In this document: positions 54,801-63,605 of the stretch, in pieces
Layout: the number at the start of each line of letters is the position of its first letter
How positions within the stretch are numbered: the first letter of the stretch is position 1
Source of the DNA: Anaerolineae bacterium
Lineage (GTDB): Bacteria > Chloroflexota > Anaerolineae > 4572-78 > J111
Reading direction: 5' to 3'
Length of the DNA stretch: 64,000 bases
Assembly: GCA_023151115.1 (NCBI GenBank)
Contig: JAKLJP010000026.1
Location: forward strand, 1-64,000
Translations under genes and position numbers: made by a program
The notes under the pieces: generated by a model
What the model saw: only the letters and a program-made list of their open reading frames with translations
Told to the model about the DNA's origin: nothing
Databases searched by the model: none

Positions 54801-54834
54801 CAGTGGGATTTTCTTTTAGTTCTTTTGTCGTCAT
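51808..54834 (-). CDS. multi-GAF/PAS sensor histidine kinase
   Basis: 1008 residues, no membrane segments. Order: ~150-residue helical head, three GAF domains (about 165-310, 315-490, 500-655; for example EVDRQVLTALADHVAVAIENARL), a PAS domain (about 670-780), the dimerisation/phosphoacceptor helix FMSTISHELRTPLFSIQGF, then the ATPase with NLIGNAIKF, DNGIGIPTEALDRIFSRFYQ and GSGLGLHIAQRI. A cytoplasmic sensor of small ligands or redox. No response regulator is adjacent. ATG 54834 is uncertain; TTG 54858 is possible. Confidence 0.9.
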   Translation of the reverse strand: MTTKELKENPTDVVDETHLKAWLAVIVPGLKARWTHFLAELPSPGAAPELGDWLALLHAAAITPWKIPRYLNQLIAPPKTSAELQHGWLILTHLFGLTFQAAQAEANRLDAIAWQSLTKMQNRILKAASASFSLTRDNRPDTAVLSRRALYLQTVTDLNKKIVDRAKPHDLLNEVVSLIQQNFNYEYVNLFILNAGKQKLELQHGAWKNRPFDPAGPITFALDQESLVGRVAATGQTVLVNNLAQHPQLKSHPSLPQTQAQLAAPLLVGNNLVGVLAIESSQPDSFTEVDRQVLTALADHVAVAIENARLQTALQRRLREQTFIYESNTALGTNLDSDNVLKLMTQQITEALDAGACVICQVDEKALTTTALAEYVVRYPGNPAHTWRKVDTPIHFSKDPLSQQLLKANRPIISRAEADKPSGETVWQFSYTGSDHKNTWGVVLAVPLETAKRITGLLEIYDKNPNRTFSLDDIQLCRILSAQTTLALERAKLFDETRQRLSEVATLYILAQQIASNLELQTVLDTVVDSLRHALGCRGCCIFLLDPHTQTLEIKAAAGLKPQWRKAAKLRIGEGVAGRAVAEARTIYLPDTNQEPGFIFFDEEVRSLLVAPVLAHGEVIGAINVDDSHPNAFGPSQERLLTIIAAQAGVAIENARLFANVSKQQQQTQAIIQYMADGLLLIDAQGHIVTCNPALAMMLGMHPGQIVGQKVHSPDLPPRLAEITSTTTHRARTGVLSKEITIETPRPRTLQIFSTTVVDDGGTPLGEVRVVHDITRERELEQLKDDFMSTISHELRTPLFSIQGFVQLMLEDETLEPATRKEFLTIIHTQAAQLGEMVNNLLDLSKFDEGKLELDRRPVAILDVIHQTTLKLQGFAHQQKVKLIPKLPALLPTIIGDTQRLEQVLTNLIGNAIKFTKADGEVIVTASANDSELRVEVKDNGIGIPTEALDRIFSRFYQVEDKSERSARGSGLGLHIAQRIIKAHGGRIWAESEAGQGSTFCFTLPLTQ

Positions 54835-55009
54835 AATTGGAGGGCGGGGAAGCGCCAAACTTTCCAGCCGAAGTTTTTAGTAGAGGAATTTTACCATAAT
54901 ACCCATGTGATGTAAATAACAACCAATTCTTCGGCAAAGCTGCGCTTTGGACGAACCGGCCCAACCTGTGTTATAATCAGCCGAATTTAAAGAGAGAGGT
55001 TTTGTTTTA

Positions 55010-55681
55010 ATGAGAAGATTGTTCATCCTGGGGCTGGGCGTACTGATGGTGTTGACACCCATCCTGGCGTGTGGCCCCATCGGGGCCAGCCGCGTTACCC
55101 CAACCCCAACCAAAACGCCCAGGCGTGTCATGGCTTTGGAGCAGACCTCTGTTCCAACCTTAACGCCGACGCCGGCTGTGACCGATACCCCCACCCCCCT
55201 GCCTCCCACCGATACCCCCACCCCTGCCCCTCCCACCGACACGCCCACCCCTGCCCCCACCGATACACCTACGCCTGTACCACCGACCAACACTCCACTG
55301 CCCCCCCCACCTCCCACCGATACCCCCATTCCGCCGCCGACCAACACCCCGGCCCCACCACCGCCGACCCAGCCGCCGGCCAGTCAAACGGTCGTCACCA
55401 TTGAGCTACCCGAAGGGGATAAGTTTCACGCTGATGACGAAGTGGAAATTGTCTTTGTCGTGAGGGACCCCGGTGGGGTCAGAGAGTTTACCTGGGGCAT
55501 CTTTACTCAAAATCTAACCTCCCTTAAAGGGGGCCGTCACGAATGCCATGGGGCAACAGAATGTCGTCTGGAAATTAAAGAAAATGTTCCCCCTGTTAAG
55601 GGAACTTATATTGTGGGCGCTGACGCTATTGGTTCTGACGGAAAAACCGTCCGAGGGACTGGGGCGATTTATGTAAATTGA
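55010..55681 (+). CDS. lipoprotein with long Thr/Pro repeat stalk
   Basis: 223 residues. Signal peptide with lipobox ILAC (Cys21), then a stalk of about 90 residues made of PTDTPTPxPP-type units, then a C-terminal domain of about 100 residues (IELPEGDKFHADDEVEIVFVVRDPGGVREFTWGIF) resembling an immunoglobulin-like fold. The stalk likely spans the cell wall. It abuts the next gene (stop and start adjacent). Confidence 0.78.
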   Translation: MRRLFILGLGVLMVLTPILACGPIGASRVTPTPTKTPRRVMALEQTSVPTLTPTPAVTDTPTPLPPTDTPTPAPPTDTPTPAPTDTPTPVPPTNTPLPPPPPTDTPIPPPTNTPAPPPPTQPPASQTVVTIELPEGDKFHADDEVEIVFVVRDPGGVREFTWGIFTQNLTSLKGGRHECHGATECRLEIKENVPPVKGTYIVGADAIGSDGKTVRGTGAIYVN

Positions 55682-56551
55682 ATGAATCTAAGCTATCTGC
55701 TTTATCGGCTGGGCGGAGCTATCGTGCCCAAAATACCCCCTGCTTTGGGTTATGGGCTGTGTGATTGGCTAGGCGGCCTTCTTTATCAGTTTTATAAGCC
55801 GGGCCGGGCCAACATTCGGGCTAATCTACGACGCGTTTTGGGAGCGCAAGCTAATCAGGCCGAAATTGATCGCCGGACCAGGGCTACGTTCAATTATATT
55901 CTCTACAACTATTTTGACCTGTTCCGGCTGCCGGCGTTAGACCCATCTGCCGTCGCCCAATTGGTCAGCGTTACGGGTTGGGAGCATGTTGAAGCAGCCC
56001 TGGCCCATGGCCGCGGCCTGGTGATGGTCTCCGCCCACCTGGGCAATATTGAAGTCGTTCTTTACGCTATCTTATTGCGCGGCCTGGCGATAACTATTCC
56101 GGTGGAGCGGCTGGAGCCGCCCGAACTGTTCGATTATATTTGCCGGCTGCGGATGAGTCATGGCTTAAAGCTGATCCCCATTGACGGTTCACTGTTAGAT
56201 TTGCTGCGGACCCTAAAAAGGGGCGGGGTGGCCGGCCTGGCCGGGGATCGTGATATTACCCGGACCGGTCAAAAAGTGAATTTTTTTGGACAGCCGGCCC
56301 ACCTGCCCGATGGTCATGTGCGCCTGGCTCTTAAAACAGGCGCGCCGCTGGTGGTTGGTTTTAGCCGTCGTAATCCCGACCACACTTACCAGGCTTACTT
56401 TTTGCCGGCTTTTTATCCCCCCCCGGGGGACTCCGAAGCCGAGCAAATTGCCGCCGGCATACGTTTTATTGTGGCTGAAATGGAAAAAGCCATTGCCCAG
56501 CACCCGGAGCAGTGGGCGGTAACCGTGCCCATTTGGACCGACCCGCAATGA
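55682..56551 (+). CDS. phosphatidylinositol-mannoside-type acyltransferase (LpxL/HtrB family)
   Basis: 289 residues. The family catalytic block SAHLGNIEV (H-x4-D/E) is at about residues 118-126, with GDRDITRTGQKVNFFGQPAHLPDG further on. In monoderm bacteria this family acylates mannose of phosphatidylinositol mannosides (PatA). The next two genes are PimA-like and PgsA-like, which supports that reading over lipid A synthesis. Confidence 0.85.
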   Translation: MNLSYLLYRLGGAIVPKIPPALGYGLCDWLGGLLYQFYKPGRANIRANLRRVLGAQANQAEIDRRTRATFNYILYNYFDLFRLPALDPSAVAQLVSVTGWEHVEAALAHGRGLVMVSAHLGNIEVVLYAILLRGLAITIPVERLEPPELFDYICRLRMSHGLKLIPIDGSLLDLLRTLKRGGVAGLAGDRDITRTGQKVNFFGQPAHLPDGHVRLALKTGAPLVVGFSRRNPDHTYQAYFLPAFYPPPGDSEAEQIAAGIRFIVAEMEKAIAQHPEQWAVTVPIWTDPQ

Positions 56552-56603
56552 TAATTTTTGTGACCCCTTAATCTGATTACTGATTACGGGCTACTGACTT
56601 CTG

Positions 56604-57809
56604 ATGAAAATTGCACTGATCTCTCCCTATGACTTCCCTTATCCCGGTGGTGTGACCGAACACATTATCGCTTTAGCCAGGGAAGCCCGGCGGTGCGGAC
56701 ATGAGGTCCATATCCTGGCGGCCTGTTCCGGTGATCGGGGCGAGCTTTTCCCACAGACCAGGTTAGTAACCCGCCGGGTCATGTCCATTCCCATTGCCGG
56801 AGCTATAGCCAGAGTGGGTCTATCACCCACCAGTTATACCCGCATCAAACGCATCTTACAGGATGAAGCTTTTGACGTCATCCATTTGCACGAGCCGCTT
56901 ACGCCCAGCATCACCTGGTGGACATTGTGGCAGGCCTCGCGCCTGAGCCAGGTTGTCACCATTGGTACCTTTCATGCCTATCACGAGCGCCCCAATTGGC
57001 TTTATGCGCGGGGGCGGCCTATTTTTGGTCACCTGTTCAGCCGGCTCGACGGCCTCATTGCCGTTTCGGAAGCGGCGCGGGAATTTGCTTATGGCATGTT
57101 TCCTGGCAATTATCGGGTCATTCCTAACGGGGTTGACCTCCAGCGTTTTGGCCTGATCAATCAGACTGAGCGGAATGATCCACATCGCCCACTGACCATT
57201 TTGTTTGTGGGCCGGTTGGATAAACGAAAGGGCTTCCCCATCTTGCTGGAAGCCTTTCTCACGCTCAAGCCGTTTTATCCACAGGTACGGTTGCAAGTGG
57301 TTGGCCCTTTTAGCCCTAAAGAGGGTGAATATTACCAGAAAATTGCTCAAGCCAGACACGTAACGGACCTTGACCTGGTGGGTTATGTCTCTCCAGAAAG
57401 GCTGCCTGCTTTTTATCAGCAGGCCGATATTTTTTGCGCCCCCTCCATTGGCTTTGAGAGTTTCGGGATAGTTTTATTGGAAGCAATGGCGGCAGGACTG
57501 CCCATTGTGGCTTCGAATATCGCCGGGTACCGCACAGTACTGACGGACGGGCGGGAGGGCTGGTTAACTCCGCCGGGAGACCCGCAGGCGCTGGCCCGGA
57601 TGCTGGCCCGGCTGATCGAGCAGCCCCGGCTGCGCCAGACGATGGGCCAGCAAGGCCGGCTAACGGCCAGCCGCTACAGTTGGGAGCAGATTGGGGCTGA
57701 AATTTTAGAAGCTTATCGGGAAACAATTGAGCTTAAAACGAGGCGGTGGCGTAAAAGCGCCAGCCAGGTGGAGACGAGCCTGGGTTCACCTTGTGTCACT
57801 TCTGGTTGA
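56604..57809 (+). CDS. PimA-like glycosyltransferase (GT4)
   Basis: 401 residues. MKIALISPYDFPYPGGVTEHIIALAREARRCGHEVHIL, GTFHAYHERPNW, VIPNGVDLQRF, ILFVGRLDKRKGFPILLEAF and FCAPSIGFESFGIVLLEAMAAGLPIVASNIAGYRTVL (E-x7-E) fit PimA and related phosphatidylinositol mannosyltransferases. Acts on the cytoplasmic face of the membrane. Confidence 0.87.
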   Translation: MKIALISPYDFPYPGGVTEHIIALAREARRCGHEVHILAACSGDRGELFPQTRLVTRRVMSIPIAGAIARVGLSPTSYTRIKRILQDEAFDVIHLHEPLTPSITWWTLWQASRLSQVVTIGTFHAYHERPNWLYARGRPIFGHLFSRLDGLIAVSEAAREFAYGMFPGNYRVIPNGVDLQRFGLINQTERNDPHRPLTILFVGRLDKRKGFPILLEAFLTLKPFYPQVRLQVVGPFSPKEGEYYQKIAQARHVTDLDLVGYVSPERLPAFYQQADIFCAPSIGFESFGIVLLEAMAAGLPIVASNIAGYRTVLTDGREGWLTPPGDPQALARMLARLIEQPRLRQTMGQQGRLTASRYSWEQIGAEILEAYRETIELKTRRWRKSASQVETSLGSPCVTSG

Positions 57810-57820
57810 AAGAGGAGATT

Positions 57821-58411
57821 ATGTTTACCGACGCGGCGCGCAAATATTTGCGCTTTTTGTATGAACCACCGGCCCGCCTTTTTAGCACCCTGGGGGTGTC
57901 GCCGAACGTGGTCACTGTGGTTGGTTTTTTGTTGATGATTGGCATTGCTATCGTCTTGGCGCAGGGCTATTTGTTTCTGGGGGGGCTGTTAATTATTATT
58001 GCCGCTATCTTTGATGCGGTAGATGGTTCGCTGGCCCGGATGATGGACCAAACCAGTCGTTTTGGCGCTTTTCTGGATTCAACCCTGGATCGCTACTCCG
58101 AAGCGATGATTTTTTTTGGCTTATTCATTCACTTAAGCACCCAAAATCAACAAACCAGCCTCATTTTGATTTATGCGACGGTGGTCGGCTCGCTTATGGT
58201 CAGCTATGCCCGCGCACGGGCCGAAGGAATCGGTGTGCCCCTCAAAGACGGCCTGTTTACCCGCTTTGAGCGGGTTTTTTTGCTGGTCGTTGGCCTGTTG
58301 TTTAATCAACTGACGATTGTTTTGTGGATTCTGGCTGTTTTTTCCAATCTCACCGCGCTTCAACGGATGTACCTGGTTTGGCGCATGACCGGCGGCGAAA
58401 AGGGCAGCTAA
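57821..58411 (+). CDS. CDP-alcohol phosphatidyltransferase (PgsA/PIS-like)
   Basis: 196 residues, about six membrane segments. Carries the full family motif DAVDGSLARMMDQTSRFGAFLDSTLDR (D-x2-D-G-x2-A-R-x8-G-x3-D-x3-D). Next to acyl- and mannosyltransferases it is most like the phosphatidylinositol(-phosphate) synthase of the actinobacterial cluster. ATG 57821 follows AGAGGAGATT. Confidence 0.9.
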   Translation: MFTDAARKYLRFLYEPPARLFSTLGVSPNVVTVVGFLLMIGIAIVLAQGYLFLGGLLIIIAAIFDAVDGSLARMMDQTSRFGAFLDSTLDRYSEAMIFFGLFIHLSTQNQQTSLILIYATVVGSLMVSYARARAEGIGVPLKDGLFTRFERVFLLVVGLLFNQLTIVLWILAVFSNLTALQRMYLVWRMTGGEKGS

Positions 58412-58468
58412 CCGGATTTTGGATTTAGATTTTCGATTGCCCAATCTGATTTCTCTAAAATCCCGGCA

Positions 58469-59899
58469 ATGTTTTTAAAAGGCGGCGCACACTATCAAAA
58501 TCTGGTTAAAACTATGCCAACTCAATCCAAAGTCCAAAATCTCGTCGCTTCCGACGCGCCCGAAGGGGCTAAATCTAAAATTGATTGGGCGGCTGTAGGG
58601 GTGGAGACGGCTGATTTATTAAGCCGCTACCTCCAATTTGATACCACCAACCCGCCCGGCAACGAGGCCGCCGCCGTCGAATTCTTAGCCGGCATCCTCC
58701 GCCAGCATGATTTCGCGCCCCAAATTCTGGAGTCAGCGCCGGGACGGGCCAATCTGGTGGTCCGTTTGCCCGCCTCAGCCGGCCCGGCTGCCCTGCCCTG
58801 CCTGTTATACGCCCACGCCGATGTGGTGCCGGCTAATCCTGGCGAGTGGTCTATCCCGCCCTTTAGCGGCCAAATTAAAGATGATTTTGTTTGGGGGCGG
58901 GGCGCGCTGGATGATAAAGGTTTGGGGATCATCTTTTTGCAAGCCTTGATCCTGCTCAAAAATTATGACCTGCCGCTAAAACGCGATATTATTTTATTGA
59001 TCGCCGCCGATGAGGAAACCTGCGGGCAGTATGGCGTCGCGTGGCTGCTGGAACACCACCCGGAGTTGATTCGAGCCGAATATGTGTGGGATGAGGGCGG
59101 CATGGGGCTGCGCCCCGCAAAAGCTGCTCATTACATTTACAGCATTGCCGTAGCCGAAAAAGGGGCCTTGACCGTGCGCTTGACCGCCCGCGGCGCGCCC
59201 GGCCACGCTTCCATTCCCCATTCCAACAATGCCTCTGACCAACTGGTGCGGGCATTAGCCCGTCTGGCTAACTGGCGCCGCCCTATTCAGTTGACGCCGC
59301 CGGTCATCGAAATGCTAAGGAGGCTGGCCCCCGGCTCTACCTTTCCTCGCTCGCTGCTGTTTGCCTACGCCAACAACCGGTTAACCTGGCCGCTGCTTTT
59401 CCCCTTGCTCGATAAAGATGCCCTTTTTGGCCCGCTTATTCGTAATACGGTCAGCCTGACCATGCTCCGCAGCGGTCAAAAGAGCAACATCATTCCTGCC
59501 GAAGCGGAAGCCAAGCTGGATATTCGCCTGTTGCCCGGTGAAGATCCAGCCTCTATTTTGGGGGATTTGCGGGCCGTTATCAAGGATATTCGAGTATCGG
59601 TCGAGGCCGAAGACATGCCGGTGGCCCACCCTGCCAGCGATTCGGCGGCTGATTTCTTTCTGGCCCTGGCCGACACCCTCAAAGAGCTTGGTCCACCAGG
59701 GGTGGTCACTCCTTATCTGACCCCCGGCGCAACGGATTCGCGCTTTTTTCGGCGGGCCGGGATGAAAGCCTACGGCTTTATGCCGATGCTGCTCGACGCT
59801 CAAGAGTTAAGCCGTATTCACGGCATTGACGAGCGGATATCTATTGCTAATTTGCGCTTTGGCGCCCAGGTAGTTTTTGAGACCTTGCGCAAGTTGTGA
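58469..59899 (+). CDS. M20 family metallopeptidase
   Basis: 476 residues. Zinc-site segments: YAHADVVPANPGEW (His/Asp), GRGALDDKGLG (bridging Asp), AADEETCGQYGVAWLL (catalytic Glu and ligand Glu), a dimerisation domain (ARGAPGHASIPHSNNASDQLV), and the last ligand His near SRIHGIDERIS. It cleaves small peptides or acylated amino acids. Start uncertain; ATG 58514 is an alternative. No ribosome site is obvious at either. Confidence 0.9.
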   Translation: MFLKGGAHYQNLVKTMPTQSKVQNLVASDAPEGAKSKIDWAAVGVETADLLSRYLQFDTTNPPGNEAAAVEFLAGILRQHDFAPQILESAPGRANLVVRLPASAGPAALPCLLYAHADVVPANPGEWSIPPFSGQIKDDFVWGRGALDDKGLGIIFLQALILLKNYDLPLKRDIILLIAADEETCGQYGVAWLLEHHPELIRAEYVWDEGGMGLRPAKAAHYIYSIAVAEKGALTVRLTARGAPGHASIPHSNNASDQLVRALARLANWRRPIQLTPPVIEMLRRLAPGSTFPRSLLFAYANNRLTWPLLFPLLDKDALFGPLIRNTVSLTMLRSGQKSNIIPAEAEAKLDIRLLPGEDPASILGDLRAVIKDIRVSVEAEDMPVAHPASDSAADFFLALADTLKELGPPGVVTPYLTPGATDSRFFRRAGMKAYGFMPMLLDAQELSRIHGIDERISIANLRFGAQVVFETLRKL

Positions 59900-60071
59900 G
59901 CCGAGCTTGATTGCCGGTGGTCCGATTCACGCGGAATTAAACTTGTGGTAAAATAGAACTGTTGATAGCCATAAATGGGTCTGGGAGGATCTGGAGGCAC
60001 GGGGCTGGCTGATCTGTGGGTGCTTGAACTCAATTAAATGTTGGTTCTTTATTCCCAAAAAGGAGTCACCG

Positions 60072-61247
60072 ATGAGATCAAGGGCCTTGTTCCAGACTTT
60101 GTTTATCGCTTTGGGTTTATTGCTGTTAACAATGTTCAGCCTGACCCAGGTTCAGCAGATCAGCCGCGCTCAAAGCGGCAGTGTGACGCTGAGAAAAGTG
60201 CTGAATCGAACCAGCCCGGTAGTGCGGGTCGGCGAGGTCTTAAGTTTTACCGTCACCTTGACCAATGACGCCGGCTTTACTCTGACCAACGTCACCCTGG
60301 TGGATGAGTACAATGAAAGCGTCCTGGGTTTCGCCTCCGGGTCGCCGCCGCCAGATTTAGTGGATACAGCCAATGGTATTCTTACCTGGAGTAATGTGGC
60401 TGCCCCGCCTTTGCCGCCGGGAACAGTCCTCACCTTTACCGTCTTTTTTACCGCCGAGCATCCGCAAACGGCGGTGGTCAATGCGGTCAGGGCGCAGGAT
60501 ATCACCGGCACGATGGGCGCAATTTCTGATACCGCCGCCAGCGAAGATATTGATGAAGCCATTGGCGGGCAGGCGCCATTGGTCAAAGATGTTTTTCCCC
60601 CAGGCAGTGTGCCTCAAGTTGGTTTTCCGGTAACGTTTACCCACCTCATTACCAACGACGGCCTGGCGGTTATGACCTCGCTGCCTTTGAGCGACACCTA
60701 TAATCCGGCCGTTCTGCAATTCAACTATGCTATCCCCAGTCCTACGCTGGCTAACCCGCCAGGGCTGCTGGTCTGGAGCGATTTAACGTTAGATTTTGGC
60801 GATATTCCGCCGTTGGGGTCGGTGGTGGTTACCACTGTTTTTACCGCTTTGACTCGTTTTGATGGTTCGGTAAACCAGGCCAGCACGGCGGGCGCGTTGG
60901 ATCAGTTCAACAACACCCTGGCCGCCGGCGCTGATCAGGTCCCGATCACCATCATTGGCGACGAAGAGAATGATAACGACTCGGATGATGATGACGATAA
61001 CAGTAATGATAACAATGACACGCCAGCGCCCACGGCTACCACACCTGCCGTCAATACGCCGGCCCCAACCGCCACTGCCAGCACTGGCTCCGCTCTTACC
61101 AGCACCGGCCAGATAACGACCAGCAATGGCCCCAAATACCTGCCTGAGACCGGCTATCGCAGTTTACCCTGGCTGGGGTTGGGTTGGGGAGCGGGTCTGT
61201 TGGCCTTTGTTTGGTATCTCTCCAAAAAGTTGACGGTTAATGATTAA
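60072..61247 (+). CDS. LPETG cell-wall-anchored surface protein with DUF11-type repeats
   Basis: 391 residues. Signal peptide (ALFQTLFIALGLLLLTMFSL), two DUF11-like beta-sandwich repeats (about 35-150 and 155-280; VGEVLSFTVTLTNDAGFTLTNVTLVDEY), a Glu/Asp/Asn-rich acidic stretch, a Thr/Pro stalk, then LPETGYRS, a hydrophobic segment and a final KK. This is a sortase substrate. ATG 60072 is behind AAAGGAGTCACC. No sortase is in the window. Confidence 0.83.
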   Translation: MRSRALFQTLFIALGLLLLTMFSLTQVQQISRAQSGSVTLRKVLNRTSPVVRVGEVLSFTVTLTNDAGFTLTNVTLVDEYNESVLGFASGSPPPDLVDTANGILTWSNVAAPPLPPGTVLTFTVFFTAEHPQTAVVNAVRAQDITGTMGAISDTAASEDIDEAIGGQAPLVKDVFPPGSVPQVGFPVTFTHLITNDGLAVMTSLPLSDTYNPAVLQFNYAIPSPTLANPPGLLVWSDLTLDFGDIPPLGSVVVTTVFTALTRFDGSVNQASTAGALDQFNNTLAAGADQVPITIIGDEENDNDSDDDDDNSNDNNDTPAPTATTPAVNTPAPTATASTGSALTSTGQITTSNGPKYLPETGYRSLPWLGLGWGAGLLAFVWYLSKKLTVND

Positions 61248-61283
61248 CGGTTTACTATTGACCCCTCAATATCATTAAATTAA

Positions 61284-61330
61284 GGCTGTAGCAGAGGGCC
61301 TCGTGCCCGCCCACAAGGGGCTAAGCTACG
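61284..61330. repeat. REP-like palindromic repeat, copy 3
   Basis: Core GGCTGTAGCAGAGGGCC and GTGCCCGCCCAC as in copies 1 and 2, but with different outer arms (CATTAAATTAAG/CTTAATGAATT). Confidence 0.65.
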
Positions 61331-61389
61331 CTAACTTAATGAATTGATTGCCGCCTGATCAAGGGTCAAAAAAGGAAAAAAAGCAAACC

Positions 61390-62427
61390 ATGATTGCCTC
61401 AACAATTACAATTGAACTCTATCCCGCCGAAGGCCGGCAGTGGGCTACGGTTGTGGTCGAAGGGTCTGACGATCCTGCTCTGGCCCTGGCCGAAGCGGTC
61501 AAGGCCCTGGGGGCGGAAATTGCCCGTTTTCACCTGAGCAGCGCCCCGCCGGGCGCGCCCCTGGATTTGGGCACCCTGGAAACTATATCCGCTTCAGCCG
61601 CGGTCAATCCGGTTTCGGTGAGCAATTTGTTGGGCCTGTCGGAGGTTTTGCCCTGGGAAACGCGTCCGGTGGATGAGGGCATGCTCGACTTGCCGCCGGT
61701 TGAAATCAGCGCCAGCGACCGGCAACAGCAGTATGAGTTGGTCAAAGCCTGGAAAGCAGCCGGTGGCCGGACCTCGCTGCGCGGCTTTGACCTGTCGCAC
61801 CAGGATTTGAGCGGGGTTGATCTGGCCGGAGCGGATTTGAGCCAATCCAATTTGGAAGGGGCCAAACTGACCCATGCCAACCTGGAGAAGGCCAATCTCA
61901 GCCAGGCAATTTTAAGTGTGGCTACTCTGGCCGGGGCCAGCTTGAAACAGGCCACTTTAACCGAAGCCAACCTGATTGAGGTGGATTTGAGCAAGGTCAA
62001 TCTTCACCAGGCCGATTTGAGCGGGGCTAACTTGACCGAGGCGACGCTGCGCCAGACAGATTTGAGCCAGGCGGTGTTAACCAAAGCGATCTTGAGCCAG
62101 GCCAATCTGGTGCGAGTCAATTTAAGTGGGGCTAACCTGGCCGAAGCTAACCTGGCCGAAGCCAATTTGTCGCAGGCGACGCTGGTTGAAGCCAATTTAA
62201 CCCAGGCTTTCCTCTACGAAGCTATTCTGACGCGGGCCAATCTAATGGGCGCTAATCTGGAACGGGCTAACCTGAGCCGGGCTAATCTGGCCCAGGCCGA
62301 TTTGAGCCATACCAATCTGGCCTACACCGATTTGAGCCTGGCCAACCTGAGCGAGGCCAACTTGAACGAGGCGGTTCTACTTGACACCGACTTTGACGGC
62401 GCTATCATGCCCGATACTAACTTGTGA
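61390..62427 (+). CDS. pentapeptide repeat protein
   Basis: 345 residues. Residues about 1-135 form a mixed N-terminal domain (TITIELYPAEGRQWATVVVEG). From about 140 to the end the sequence follows A(N/D)LSxA-type pentapeptides (ANLEKANLSQAILSVATLAGASL), which form a right-handed square beta-helix. Some relatives mimic DNA and protect gyrase; no such role can be shown here. ATG 61390 is used rather than an upstream TTG (61348). Confidence 0.88.
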   Translation: MIASTITIELYPAEGRQWATVVVEGSDDPALALAEAVKALGAEIARFHLSSAPPGAPLDLGTLETISASAAVNPVSVSNLLGLSEVLPWETRPVDEGMLDLPPVEISASDRQQQYELVKAWKAAGGRTSLRGFDLSHQDLSGVDLAGADLSQSNLEGAKLTHANLEKANLSQAILSVATLAGASLKQATLTEANLIEVDLSKVNLHQADLSGANLTEATLRQTDLSQAVLTKAILSQANLVRVNLSGANLAEANLAEANLSQATLVEANLTQAFLYEAILTRANLMGANLERANLSRANLAQADLSHTNLAYTDLSLANLSEANLNEAVLLDTDFDGAIMPDTNL

Positions 62428-62458
62428 GCCAAAAAAGAACTTAGTTCCCATAGGTTCG

Positions 62459-63499
62459 ATGAAAACTCCTGAAATTAACTTCATTCAGCCCAAACCCACT
62501 TTTATGATCCGCCATATTCCCGTTTATGGCGATCTGATCCTCTCACCGATGGCCGGCTTTTCCGACAAGCCCTACCGGCTCATTTGCCGCGAGTATGGCT
62601 CGGCCATGAGCTATACCGAGTTTGTGTCGGTGGATGGTATTTTGCACGACAATGAGCGCACCGGCCAAATGCTGGAGTTTGACCCCTCGGAACGGCCTAT
62701 GACCTTCCAAATCTTTGGCAGCGACGAGGTCAAAATCGAGGAAGCGGCCCGGCGCATCGAACAGCTTGGGCCGGATATTATTGATTTGAATATGGGCTGC
62801 TCGGTACCCAAAATTTCGGGCCGGGGGGCCGGGGCGGCCCTGCTGCGCGACCCGGCCAAGATTGGCCGCATTTTTGCCCGGCTGACCCGCGCCCTGTCGG
62901 TTCCTGTGACCGGCAAGATTCGCTTGGGCTGGGATCAGCAGTCGCTCAATTATCTGGAAGTCGCCAAAATTTTGGAAGATAACGGCGCGGCCCTGATTGC
63001 CGTCCACGGACGCACCAAAGCCCAGGCTTACAACGGCCAGGCCAATTGGGACGCCATCGCCGAAATCAAGGCGGCGGTCAAAATCCCGGTCATCGGCAAC
63101 GGCGATGTGACCTGCGTGGCCGACATGGAGCGGATCAAGCGGCACACCGGCTGTGATGGGGTGATGATTGCCCGCGCCGCGATTGGCAACCCCTGGATTT
63201 TTCAGCGCAAAGATATTCACCAAATTACCCTGGCCGAAAAATCAGCGCTGATCCGCCGCCATTTGGATTTAATGCTGGATTTTTATGGGGTCGAACGAGG
63301 GTTGATCCTGTTCCGCAAGCACGTGGTCAAGTATGTGCGCGGGCTGGCCCATATTGCTCAGGTCAAGGCCCAGTTGGTCACCTGCACCCGCCCGGAGGAG
63401 TTCATCGCCTTGATGAACCAATATGAGGCCGAGGCCGGGGAGCGGGCCAGGTATAGCCTGCCGGAGCCGGAACTGCTGGCCCCGGCGTATTGCGCCTAA
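62459..63499 (+). CDS. dus: tRNA-dihydrouridine synthase
   Basis: 346 residues. FMN TIM barrel: LSPMAGFSDKPYRLICREYG, IDLNMGCSVPK with the catalytic cysteine, RLGWDQQS, VHGRTKAQAYNG, VIGNGDV and DGVMIARAAIGNPWIF. It reduces uridines in the tRNA D-loop. Starts 31 bp after the pentapeptide gene. Confidence 0.93.
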   Translation: MKTPEINFIQPKPTFMIRHIPVYGDLILSPMAGFSDKPYRLICREYGSAMSYTEFVSVDGILHDNERTGQMLEFDPSERPMTFQIFGSDEVKIEEAARRIEQLGPDIIDLNMGCSVPKISGRGAGAALLRDPAKIGRIFARLTRALSVPVTGKIRLGWDQQSLNYLEVAKILEDNGAALIAVHGRTKAQAYNGQANWDAIAEIKAAVKIPVIGNGDVTCVADMERIKRHTGCDGVMIARAAIGNPWIFQRKDIHQITLAEKSALIRRHLDLMLDFYGVERGLILFRKHVVKYVRGLAHIAQVKAQLVTCTRPEEFIALMNQYEAEAGERARYSLPEPELLAPAYCA

Positions 63500-63510
63500 T
63501 CCGATTCTAG

Positions 63511-63589
63511 CTCACGGATAAACACGGATAAACACAGATTTTTTTCTTGATTCTTATCCTTATCCGTGTCACCTGTGTTCATCCGTGAG
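63511..63589. repeat. CTCACGGATAAACACGG palindromic repeat
   Basis: Arms CTCACGGATAAACACGGAT and mirror ATCCGTGTCACC to ATCCGTGAG, between two converging genes. Design resembles the acgcagat family. Confidence 0.6.
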
Positions 63590-63605
63590 CCATTTTTTCA
63601 ACGAG

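Noticed and set aside
54877..55347. Gly/Val-rich minus-strand frame opposite the lipoprotein stalk
   Set aside because: It is the complement of the Thr/Pro repeat, not an independent gene.
55682..56551. Lipid A late acyltransferase (LpxL) and hence an outer membrane
   Set aside because: No lipid A genes are near; the PimA-like and PgsA-like neighbours fit a mannoside lipid better.
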